Below, piece after piece: positions 17,303 through 24,644 of a stretch of DNA of 64,000 bases. The stretch is taken from positions 186,001 to 250,000 of the forward strand of contig JACKCR010000003.1 of assembly GCA_020633975.1 (NCBI GenBank), written 5' to 3'. The stretch's first letter is position 1. Each line of letters opens with the position of its first letter. The DNA is from Candidatus Eiseniibacteriota bacterium (lineage in GTDB: Bacteria; Eisenbacteria; RBG-16-71-46; CAIMUX01). Under the pieces are notes generated by a model that had not been told where the DNA came from, searched no databases, and worked only from the letters and a program-made list of their open reading frames with translations. Both the position numbers and the translations under genes were made by a program.

Positions 17303-18241
17303 ATGTCCAACGTCAACAACAACGTCAACAACAACGGCAACAACAACGGCAACACGGACACCAACCCGAACGCCAGCAGCCGTACCAGCGGCAACGCCAA
17401 CGCCAACTCCGTGGCACTTGTCGTCGGAGCTACTGGAAAGACAGGTCGTCGCGTGGTGGAGCGTCTGCGCGCGCGTGGAATCGAAACGAGAGAAGCGTCA
17501 CGCTCCGGTAGCACGCGGTTCGACTGGAACGACCGTGGCACCTGGGCGCCGGCACTCGAGGGAGCGAACCTGGCCTACGTGACGTACTCTCCGGACCTCG
17601 CCGTCCCCGAGGCCGTCCCTGCGATCCGCGCATTCGCCCGACTCGCCGCCGAGCGAGAGATCGAGCGATTGGTCCTTCTCTCCGGGCGTGGGGAGGAGGA
17701 AGCCCAACGGTGTGAGGAGATCGTGAGAGAGACCAACCCGCGTTGGACCATCGTCCGGGCGAGCTGGTTCAGTCAGAACTTCAGCGAGGCGTTCCTCCTC
17801 GAGCCTCTTCGCCACGGCGTGCTCGCCCTCCCCGCTGGCGAGATTCCGGAGCCGTTCGTCGACGCCAACGACATCGCCGATGTCGCCTCGCGCGCGCTCG
17901 CCGAGGAGGGACACGAAGGAGAGATCTACGAGGTGACCGGCCCGCGCCTACTCACCTTCGCCCAGGCGACCCAAGAGATCGCGGCTGCCACGAAGCGCGA
18001 CATCCGCTACGAGCAGGTTCCTGTCGATGTGTTCGTGGAGGGGATGCGAGGCCATGGTATCCCCAGCGAGATCGTGTCCCTCACCCGCTACCTCTTCGAG
18101 ACGGTGCTGGACGGGCGGAATGCACAAACCGCCGACGGCGTTCGCCGTGCTCTCGGCAGGGCGCCGCGTGACTTCTCGGAGTATGTCCGGAACACGGCGT
18201 CCACCGGGGTCTGGGCGGAGCCGGCGAGTGCAGCTGTATGA
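17303..18241 (+). CDS. NmrA-like NAD(P)-binding Rossmann protein with Asn-rich N-terminal tail
   Basis: The 312-residue protein starts at ATG 17303, with GAGGAG 5 bases before it. Residues 1-37 are almost entirely Asn, Gly, Thr and Ser (VNNNVNNNGNNNGNTD), which is foreign to the family. The Rossmann fold starts at VALVVGATGKTGRRVVERL, the GxxGxxG nucleotide site. LVLLSGRGEEEA and SWFSQNFSEAFL are typical of NmrA/QOR2-like NAD(P)H-dependent reductases or redox sensors. PEPFVDANDIADVASRAL is the usual late block. It overlaps the SnoaL-like gene by 4 bases, and an AraC regulator follows on the same strand, so a small stress- or aldehyde-response unit is plausible. The substrate is not predictable. 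Confidence 0.85.
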   Translation: MSNVNNNVNNNGNNNGNTDTNPNASSRTSGNANANSVALVVGATGKTGRRVVERLRARGIETREASRSGSTRFDWNDRGTWAPALEGANLAYVTYSPDLAVPEAVPAIRAFARLAAEREIERLVLLSGRGEEEAQRCEEIVRETNPRWTIVRASWFSQNFSEAFLLEPLRHGVLALPAGEIPEPFVDANDIADVASRALAEEGHEGEIYEVTGPRLLTFAQATQEIAAATKRDIRYEQVPVDVFVEGMRGHGIPSEIVSLTRYLFETVLDGRNAQTADGVRRALGRAPRDFSEYVRNTASTGVWAEPASAAV

Positions 18242-18654
18242 GCAGCGTGAACGAAGAAACGATGCGCCGCTTCGTCGACGACGTTCTCAACGGGAGGAAC
18301 CTCGCGTCTCTGGACGAGCTCGTCGATCCAGACTACGTCTACCGGGCGCCGGGAGAGGAGCTGCGGGGACGCGAAGGCCTGGCAGCTCTGCTGGACGGCT
18401 ACCGTTCAGCCTTTCCGGATCTCGAGATCGCGATCGACGAGCTGGTTTCCGGAGGCGACGCGACCGTCCTCTCCTTCACACTCACCGGAACACACCGCGG
18501 GGATCTCCTCGGCCACGCACCCACGGGGCATCGCGTCAGAGTCCACGGTATGGTTCGGAGCCGTTTCCGAGACGGACGGATCGTCGACGAGTGGGAGTTG
18601 ATCGATCAACTCTCCCTGCTCCAACAGCTCGGACTGATGAAGATGGAGGACTGA
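18238..18654 (+). CDS. SnoaL-like (ester cyclase family) protein
   Basis: The 138-residue protein has the NTF2-like SnoaL pattern: ETMRRFVDDVLNGRNLASLD, ELVDPDYVYR, GREGLAALLDGYRSAFPDLE, DATVLSFTLTGTHRG and GMVRSRFRDGRIVDEWELID. Proteins of this type include polyketide cyclases, but most bacterial copies are uncharacterised small-molecule-binding or isomerase-like proteins. The length is normal. The start ATG overlaps the upstream reductase stop (ATGA), so the two are translationally coupled and likely work on related substrates. Confidence 0.85.
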   Translation: MSSVNEETMRRFVDDVLNGRNLASLDELVDPDYVYRAPGEELRGREGLAALLDGYRSAFPDLEIAIDELVSGGDATVLSFTLTGTHRGDLLGHAPTGHRVRVHGMVRSRFRDGRIVDEWELIDQLSLLQQLGLMKMED

Positions 18655-18760
18655 GACGAAACCCCTGAGTCGGCCTGGCCGGACGGCGGGACGGAGGGTA
18701 TCCTGACCGGTACCCTTCGTTCACCGTGCGATCGTTCGATCGACCTTCCTTGGACACGCC

Positions 18761-19774
18761 ATGGGTTTCGTCACGTCCATCTTCCCGCGCCGGATGGTGC
18801 AGGCCGCCGGGAACGCCGTCGACGGTGGGGCTCTCCTCCGCTCGATCGGCCTCGACCCGGACGACCCTCTCGATGTCACCCAGATGGTCTCGGACGACGC
18901 GTACTATGGGTTGCTCGAGCAGATCGCGGAGCAGATGCCGAATGGTCACGAGCTTCCGCTCCGCGTCGGCGCTCTCATGAGGCCGGATGACTACGGCGCA
19001 CTCGGGCTCGCCTGGAAGTCGGCCCCGACCATCCGCCATTCGCTCGAAAGGGTCGAGCGGTACTGCAGGCTCTGGACCGACAATCTGACCTACGAACTCC
19101 GGGACGAACCGGGAGGCGCACTCTTCCTCCTCCACCGCTTCGGGGAACGGCGGCTCGGGATGCGTCTCTCCAACGAGGCGACCCTGGCCAGCGCGACGTC
19201 CCTCGTCCGGCAGACCTCATCGAGCACCTTCCGTCCACGGGAGGTCCACATACAGCACGCGGCTCCGGAGATCATCTCGGCCCACGAACGCTACTTCGGC
19301 TGTCCTGTCCACTTCGGATCCGACAAGGACGGGCTTTCCATCTCGGACGAAGCGCTCGAACAACCGAACCACTTGGGCGACGACGGCATCTCCCAGTTCC
19401 TCCTCGGACACCTCGACGCAGAGATCGAGGCGATCGGAAGCGTGGAGCCGCTGCAGCACCTCCTCCAGCGGGTCGTCTCCCAGGCACTGAGCGAGGGCGT
19501 CCCTCTGATGTCGGACATCGCACGCCGACTCGCGATGAGCGAGCGGACCCTCCATCGGCGTCTCTCGGAGCAGGGCCTCTCCTACAAGACCGAGGTCGAC
19601 GCCGCACGCCAACACCTCGCCAAGAGTCTGCTCGGACAGCCGCGCTACACGCTTTCCGAGGTCGCCTTTCTCACCGGATTCTCCGAGCAGAGCGCATTCT
19701 CGAGAGCCTTCAAGCGGTGGACCGGGGAGACGCCGGCGTCGTATCGACAGGCGTCCGTTGCGGACGGTGGCTGA
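18761..19774 (+). CDS. AraC-family transcriptional regulator (Arabinose_bd type N-terminus)
   Basis: The 337-residue protein has the OruR/ArgR-like N-terminal region of AraC regulators (MGFVTSIFPRRMVQAAGNAV, then GALGLAWKSAPTIRHSLERV) and a C-terminal double helix-turn-helix (SDIARRLAMSERTLHRRLSE, then YTLSEVAFLTGFSEQSAFSR and AFKRWTGETPASYR). Regulators of this kind bind small hydrophobic ligands and control neighbouring catabolic or detoxification genes. It lies 106 bases downstream of the SnoaL-like gene on the same strand, so it may control that pair. The ribosome-binding site is weak, so the start is only probable. Confidence 0.9.
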   Translation: MGFVTSIFPRRMVQAAGNAVDGGALLRSIGLDPDDPLDVTQMVSDDAYYGLLEQIAEQMPNGHELPLRVGALMRPDDYGALGLAWKSAPTIRHSLERVERYCRLWTDNLTYELRDEPGGALFLLHRFGERRLGMRLSNEATLASATSLVRQTSSSTFRPREVHIQHAAPEIISAHERYFGCPVHFGSDKDGLSISDEALEQPNHLGDDGISQFLLGHLDAEIEAIGSVEPLQHLLQRVVSQALSEGVPLMSDIARRLAMSERTLHRRLSEQGLSYKTEVDAARQHLAKSLLGQPRYTLSEVAFLTGFSEQSAFSRAFKRWTGETPASYRQASVADGG

Positions 19775-19907
19775 CGGTCTCTTCGTGCACGGCCGGTGAA
19801 CGACGTCGCGTCGTCTGCCTGTAACATATCTCGCCAGAAACCCTGGCTCTGTGTACTATGTAGATCCCTCTCCTGACCATCCGGACCCCCATCCTCAGGA
19901 CTAGGTC

Positions 19908-20888
19908 ATGACAAGAATCGCCTCCCCTACCTCGCTGCGGCTCGCCGTGTGTTTCGCCATCGGATTCGCGGCCACCACACTGACTTCTTGCTCCTATCAA
20001 ACGACCAGCGTGCACAATGCCGACGTGGACCAGCTCCGCGCGTCGCCGCCCGGGCGCACGGCTCTGATCGGTCTCTTCGTCCGGACGAACTACACGTACC
20101 CCACGGAGGAAACCGGCAAGGAGGACCAACTGCGGTCGTTCGAGTTCCACCTCGACGCGAGCCAACCCTACAACCCATACGAGAGCGCTCCCGATTGGGC
20201 TCGCGAGAGGTTCATCATCCCCGCGACGCGGACGGATGCGTTCACCTCGTCGTCGGACGGCCGGAAGGCTGTCACCCTACTGGAAGCCTATTGCACAGCC
20301 CGCAACGACCTCGAACCCGTGCGGTTCTTCGAGCAGGAACCGACCGGATTCGGCCGGAAGCGGTTCATCGAGCAGCGGAACGCAATCGTGGATACCTTGG
20401 CGATGGTCGCGCACGCGTACATCGCGGAATCGTTGGAAGAGTATCTGTCGGACTCGTCGAACCTGCTGGGCGAACTCGTCCCGCTGGACGACGCGGTCAC
20501 CCGTTTGCTCGGGGGTGGAGATCCGACTCTCTACGACCGGCTCGTCGCCACGATCCAACGGGAGGGAGTTCTCGATCGACCCGACCGGATCGCCGCCTGC
20601 GAACTGCTCGGAGTCGACGCCCTACTCTTCGTCGCCAGTTCGTACGACTACGTTTCCATCCTTCACACGAGTCAGTACGGTTCCTGGATCAACTCCGCGA
20701 TCCGCGTGGAAACCGATGCCGCTGTGTTCGACCGCGACCACGACGAGCCTGTCGCCACCGTTGGGTTCAACCGAGTGCATGAGGAGCACCTCAAAGGCCT
20801 GCATGACGTCGGAAAGCTCGTGAAGGAAGGCCTGACCGGCAAACTCGCTGACGACATCCGCGTCCCGAGGTCGCATCTCGGGATGTAG
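19908..20888 (+). CDS. Predicted lipoprotein of unknown function
   Basis: The 326-residue protein begins with a lipoprotein signal: a charged start, a hydrophobic core (LRLAVCFAIGFAATT) and a lipobox LTSC with Cys at residue 28. The mature part contains LRASPPGRTALIGLFVRTNY, a helical middle (NAIVDTLAMVAHAYIAES) and ELLGVDALLFVASSYDYVSI. This last part resembles the GNA1162/CsgG-type arrangement in which a periplasmic lipoprotein computes a strand-helix-strand domain, but the match is not strong enough to name it. It is probably anchored in the outer or inner membrane facing the periplasm. No partner gene is obvious. Confidence 0.75.
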   Translation: MTRIASPTSLRLAVCFAIGFAATTLTSCSYQTTSVHNADVDQLRASPPGRTALIGLFVRTNYTYPTEETGKEDQLRSFEFHLDASQPYNPYESAPDWARERFIIPATRTDAFTSSSDGRKAVTLLEAYCTARNDLEPVRFFEQEPTGFGRKRFIEQRNAIVDTLAMVAHAYIAESLEEYLSDSSNLLGELVPLDDAVTRLLGGGDPTLYDRLVATIQREGVLDRPDRIAACELLGVDALLFVASSYDYVSILHTSQYGSWINSAIRVETDAAVFDRDHDEPVATVGFNRVHEEHLKGLHDVGKLVKEGLTGKLADDIRVPRSHLGM

Positions 20889-20904
20889 GCGCTTTCGGGC
20901 TCGC

Positions 20905-21066
20905 GGAGTCTGCGTCCCGAACGCTCTCAACGTGGAACTACCCGACGGATGGTGCGCCTGAGCGAGGCGTTGACTGCGGATCACTCTCAACGTGGTAGTG
21001 CCCGGCGGATAATCCCCCGGACCGCGGCGTCACGCTGCGGATCAGTCTCAACGTGGGAGTCCTCGG
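20905..21066 (+). repeat. Three copies of the dispersed 60/61-bp repeat (locus A)
   Basis: Units start at 20905, 20966 and 21026 (61 and 60 bases apart). The common core is CTCTCAACGTGG, preceded in the second and third units by GGCGT and CTGCGGATCA. The same unit, with the longer match GGCGTTACGCTGCGA, occurs at 6613 and 6674 in the same orientation. The array lies in the 357-base gap after the lipoprotein gene, about 180 bases before the chalcone-isomerase-like gene. The rest of the gap (21067-21245) shows no coding signal. Confidence 0.8.
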
Positions 21067-21245
21067 GTCACGTCGCATTAGCTATCGTGAACCCACGCCC
21101 CCTCGCCGCCGCTGGAATCTACTGGTCATCAACGCAACTCACCGCGGGGTTCGGGGTAGAAGGCCAACACTACCGCGCGGGATCGGCCTCCAACGTACGT
21201 CGCCCGGTAGCATCCTGGGGCAACACGAGAAGAGGCAACCACCTG

Positions 21246-21923
21246 ATGAGGCCAATCCGTCGCCGATCCCGCAACGCAACCCTACTGTTTCTACTCCTCC
21301 ACGCGGTGACCGCTTCCCGGCCCGCCACTTCCGCCGAGATCGATGGACACGAGTTCGCGAATCACGTCCGGGTGGGTGACCGGGACCTGATCCTCTACAG
21401 TGCGGCGGTCCGAAAGGCGACCTTCCTCAAGGTTCACGTCTACACGATCGGCCTCTACGTGCCGCCAGGCTCGATCGACCGGGACCCGATTCACTCCGAC
21501 GCGACCGAGTCGGAAAGACCAGGCGCCGGTGCAGCGGATCGGAACGAACTCGACGACCTCGCGGAAACCAAGGCACTCGTGATGACCCTCCTCCGGGACG
21601 TGAAGAGCGAGAAGCTCGCCCACTGCCTTCTCGGAGACTTCCGTCGCGCGTGCGGCGATTGCGCCGAACCGCTGCTGTCCGATGCCGAGCGCCTGGCGCA
21701 GCGGCTTCCGGATCTCAGCGAAGGAGACCGGATCACCTACGTGATCGAGAACGGGACGGTCGACGTGCTCATCAACGAGGAGAGCATCGGGCTCCTGGAA
21801 GGAGAACCGGCGACTCTGGCGGTGCTCGACGCGTTTCTCGGAGAGACCGCGCCGAAAGACGTGAGGGAGGCGCTCCGCACGTCACGATGGGACTTGGCGG
21901 CGGCCACCGAGCGCCGCGACTGA
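21246..21923 (+). CDS. Exported chalcone-isomerase-like protein
   Basis: The 225-residue protein starts at ATG 21246; the frame is open further upstream but runs through the repeat array. Residues 1-29 are a signal peptide (NATLLFLLLHAVTASRPATSA). The mature part has the chalcone-isomerase-like signature (EFANHVRVGDRDLILYSAAV, RKATFLKVHVYTIGLYVP), then LVMTLLRDVKSEKLAHCLL and a late GDRITYVIENGTVDVLINEE. In bacteria this family is periplasmic and of unknown function, and the plant isomerase activity should not be assumed. Residues 80-99 contain an Asp/Ala/Gly-rich loop longer than usual. Confidence 0.8.
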   Translation: MRPIRRRSRNATLLFLLLHAVTASRPATSAEIDGHEFANHVRVGDRDLILYSAAVRKATFLKVHVYTIGLYVPPGSIDRDPIHSDATESERPGAGAADRNELDDLAETKALVMTLLRDVKSEKLAHCLLGDFRRACGDCAEPLLSDAERLAQRLPDLSEGDRITYVIENGTVDVLINEESIGLLEGEPATLAVLDAFLGETAPKDVREALRTSRWDLAAATERRD

Positions 21924-21963
21924 GTGAATCGCGGCGAACACGCCCCTGGGTCGATGCCCGACA

Positions 21964-22037
21964 CGTCCGCATTTCAGACGACCGTGTTTGAGACGCCCGC
22001 GCCTTAGACGGCCGTACCTCTGACGTCCTACCCGAGA
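21964..22037 (+). repeat. Five-unit tandem repeat, 15-bp period
   Basis: CGTCCGCATTTCAGA, CGACCGTGTTTGAGA, CGCCCGCGCCTTAGA and CGGCCGTACCTCTGA follow one another without gaps, then a 14-base fifth copy ends at 22037. The common pattern is CG-x-CCG followed by T-x-(A/T)GA. It lies between the convergent chalcone-isomerase-like and VOC genes. Only the pattern, not the bases, is kept, as in the larger arrays of this window. Confidence 0.7.
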
Positions 22038-22051
22038 TCTCCACGGCTGTA

Positions 22052-22501
22052 TCAGTGTCCCGACGGATCCGTGAGTTGGAACCAGTTCCCGTCGGGGTCT
22101 CGGAAGGTGAGGCAACCGGGCCCATCGTCGCCTTCGAACCGGACGCCGCGGCCTCGAAGCCGCGCGGCCTCGGCGGCGAGATCATCGGTGTAGAGAACGA
22201 GTGCCGAGAGCGAATCCCGATAGGTCTGGCCGGCTCGGCGCCCAGTATCGCCCGGATTCGTGTCTGTAGCGTCGTCCGGATTCATGTCTGTAGCATCGTC
22301 TGCGTTCGTGTCTGCAACATCGTCCGCGTTGGTAACTACGGGACGGCCAGGGCGGAGAAGTATCTCCATACCTCCGAGCTCGAACCAGAGGATCCGTCCT
22401 TCGGCCTGCTCGCTCACGAGGACGGCGCCGAGAACCTGCTCGTAGAACACCCGGGCCGCAGCGATGTCTTGGATGAAGAGCTCAACGTGTCCGAAGCGCA
22501 T
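22052..22501 (-). CDS. VOC-superfamily (glyoxalase-like) protein with octapeptide-repeat insertion
   Basis: The 149-residue protein has AAGGAGG 5 bases before its ATG. It begins MRFGHVELFIQDIAAARVFY and ends CLTFRDPDGNWFQLTDPSGH, the two halves of a vicinal-oxygen-chelate fold, with metal-ligand candidates His5 and a Glu/Gln in the last strand. Between the halves, residues 57-88 are an insertion of 8-residue repeats (ADTNADDA, TDMNPDDA, TDTNPGDT), encoded by near-identical 24-base units. The insertion falls at the inter-domain loop, so the fold is probably kept. It lies 58 bases downstream of an AraC regulator on the same strand. A dioxygenase, glyoxalase or drug-binding role are all possible. 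Confidence 0.85.
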   Translation of the reverse strand: MRFGHVELFIQDIAAARVFYEQVLGAVLVSEQAEGRILWFELGGMEILLRPGRPVVTNADDVADTNADDATDMNPDDATDTNPGDTGRRAGQTYRDSLSALVLYTDDLAAEAARLRGRGVRFEGDDGPGCLTFRDPDGNWFQLTDPSGH

Positions 22502-22559
22502 GACGACCTCCTTCGGCGAGGATGTCCTCCGCACTGTCGCAACGTCAACCACACCCTTG

Positions 22560-23501
22560 TCAGGCAGGAGCGGCAGTCTCAGCCTCGTGGCCGCTTGCCG
22601 GGCTCTCGAGTTCTGCTTCTCGGATCCGCGCGGCGTCGGCCGCGGGCGGAGCACCGAAGAGGCGGGAGTACTCTCGATTGAACTGGGACGCACTCTCGTA
22701 CCCGACCTGGAACGCGGCCTCTCGCACCGACAGACCTTCATAGACCAGGATCTTCCTGGCCTCGAGCAACCGTAGCTCCTTCTGGTACTGGATCGGACTG
22801 AGGCCTGTGACCCGCTTGAACTGTCTATGGAACGTGGTCCAGGACATTCCAGAATCCGCGGCAAGGAGCCGGACGTCGATAGTCTCGGAGTACCTCTCCC
22901 GGATGGTCTGGATGGACTCGTGCACACGAACGCTGGACCCGCCTTCGAAGCCGCAGAGCCGAAGCCTCGCGCCGTCGGGGCCGCTCAGAACCCTGTACAG
23001 AATCTCTCGCTCATAGACGGGACCGAGTGCTGGAATGGCCTCCGGAGTTCGAACAAGTCGGAGCATCCGACACCAGGCGTCGACAAACTCGTTGGACGGC
23101 GTTACCGCGACGAGCCTCTCCGCAACGGCGCCGCGGGGTTCCGCAGGGAGGACCCGCAGCAGCTCCCGTAGCACGGAGTGGTTCAGCCGCAGACCGAGCG
23201 AGAGGTAGCCGTCGCCCTCCTTCCCGGAACGAACAGATCCCGTCGCCGGGACATCCGACGGGATGACGTAGTACGACGGTCCCTTTGCGTCGACGGTGTG
23301 TCCACCGATCGAGATCGTCTTCCGCCCGAACACCGTGAATCCCAGAATCGGTTCGTACACTGCAGCGAGTTGATGCGGCGGGACGTCTCCTCTCGTCAGC
23401 ATGACCCCAGGGAGCCCGGAGTCCGCCGGCCATGCGGGCACCTCACGCGTCAACCGGGCGATCTCGCGAAGCGCTTGGCCCATCTCTCGGACACTTGCCA
23501 T
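22560..23501 (-). CDS. AraC-family transcriptional regulator (AraC_N type)
   Basis: The 313-residue protein has the AraC_N domain (PHQLAAVYEPILGFTVFGRK, GPSYYVIPSDVPATGSV) and a C-terminal helix-turn-helix pair (VRLLAADSGMSWTTFHRQF, then LSVREAAFQVGYESASQFNR). Regulators of this subfamily commonly sit opposite the dehydrogenase or reductase they activate. That is the layout here: a short-chain dehydrogenase gene diverges from it across 173 bases, and a VOC gene follows it. The length is normal and all parts are present. Confidence 0.92.
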   Translation of the reverse strand: MASVREMGQALREIARLTREVPAWPADSGLPGVMLTRGDVPPHQLAAVYEPILGFTVFGRKTISIGGHTVDAKGPSYYVIPSDVPATGSVRSGKEGDGYLSLGLRLNHSVLRELLRVLPAEPRGAVAERLVAVTPSNEFVDAWCRMLRLVRTPEAIPALGPVYEREILYRVLSGPDGARLRLCGFEGGSSVRVHESIQTIRERYSETIDVRLLAADSGMSWTTFHRQFKRVTGLSPIQYQKELRLLEARKILVYEGLSVREAAFQVGYESASQFNREYSRLFGAPPAADAARIREAELESPASGHEAETAAPA

Positions 23502-23674
23502 GAGGTACTTTTAGGCTATTGCCCCTGCTGAACCAAGCCGATTCTGACCCAAACTCCCCGGATTCGGTACGTTTAGGCACTCCATGCGTACCATCGCATC
23601 TAGCCGCGACACCCTCCTCCAGCCGAAAGTGACTTCACGATACGACTGCCACTGGAGTGCAAATGGAGGACGAG

Positions 23675-24430
23675 ATGAACATCGCGATCGTGACCGGGGG
23701 AAGCAACGGAATCGGCAGAGCTACGGCGCTCGCACTGGGCCGGAGAGGAGTCGGTGTGATCCTCACGTATCACTCCCATCCGGAGCGGGCGGAGGAGGTA
23801 GTCCGCGCGGTCGAGGCGAACGGTGGTGCCCGCGCCGTCGCCCTGCCGCTCGACCTCGCGAATCGCGCCACATTCGAGGCGTTCGGCGACAGCGTGAAAC
23901 ACGAGCTCGCTCGGGTGTGGAGCAGAGAGACCTTCGACTACCTGATCAACAACGGTGGCGTCGGGGGCCCAATGATGCTGGACGAGATGACCGAAGAGTA
24001 CTTCGACAGGATTCTCGAGACGAACTTCAAGGGTGCTGTCTTCCTGACGCAGCGGCTCGTCCGATCGATGGAGGATGGCGGCGCGATCGTCAACACCTCG
24101 AGTTCTTCGAAGAACCAGTCGTTTCCCGGGTACTCCGTCTACGGTTCGCTCAAGGCCGCACTCTCTTCCTGGACCCGCTATGTCGCCAAGGAACTCGCGC
24201 CGCGCCGGATCCGGGTGAATGCGGTGTCTCCTGGGCCGACCCATACGAACTTCGGCGGCGGTGTGTTCGACCGTCACCCGGAGGTGATCCAGCCACTGGC
24301 TGAGCAGTCTGCCTTCGGAAGGATCGGAACGCCGGAGGACGTCGCGAAGGTCATCGTGAACCTGCTATCGGACGACTTCGGCTGGGTCACAGCCCAGGAC
24401 ATCGAGGTTTCGGGCGGCCATTTGCTGTAG
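23675..24430 (+). CDS. Short-chain dehydrogenase/reductase
   Basis: The 251-residue protein starts best at ATG 23675, with GGAGG 5 bases upstream; another in-frame ATG at 23657 lacks such a site. The cofactor site is VTGGSNGIGRA. INNGG stands in place of the usual NNAG, a serine-rich strand (VNTSSSSK) precedes the active site, and the catalytic pair is in YSVYGSLK (YxxxK). RRIRVNAVSPGPTHTN and GRIGTPEDVAKVIVNLLSDD are standard late blocks. It probably oxidises or reduces a small carbonyl compound with NAD(P)H. It is divergent from the AraC regulator that likely controls it. Confidence 0.92.
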   Translation: MNIAIVTGGSNGIGRATALALGRRGVGVILTYHSHPERAEEVVRAVEANGGARAVALPLDLANRATFEAFGDSVKHELARVWSRETFDYLINNGGVGGPMMLDEMTEEYFDRILETNFKGAVFLTQRLVRSMEDGGAIVNTSSSSKNQSFPGYSVYGSLKAALSSWTRYVAKELAPRRIRVNAVSPGPTHTNFGGGVFDRHPEVIQPLAEQSAFGRIGTPEDVAKVIVNLLSDDFGWVTAQDIEVSGGHLL

Positions 24431-24644
24431 GCCGGGACCGGCCGCCGGCTGAGCTACCTCGAGCCTTGTGCCACCCACCAAACACTTGTGCGCCCGCCGG
24501 TCGATCCGCTCATCCGATGGATCTTCTGTCCTAAACAACCGGCGTAGTGGTGACGAGTAGGAAATGTTCCAGCAGCTCCTGCCCGCCACCACTTGTACAC
24601 GAATCCAGACCTCACACCAGCCCTCTGGACTCTGGAGGTGGAAC

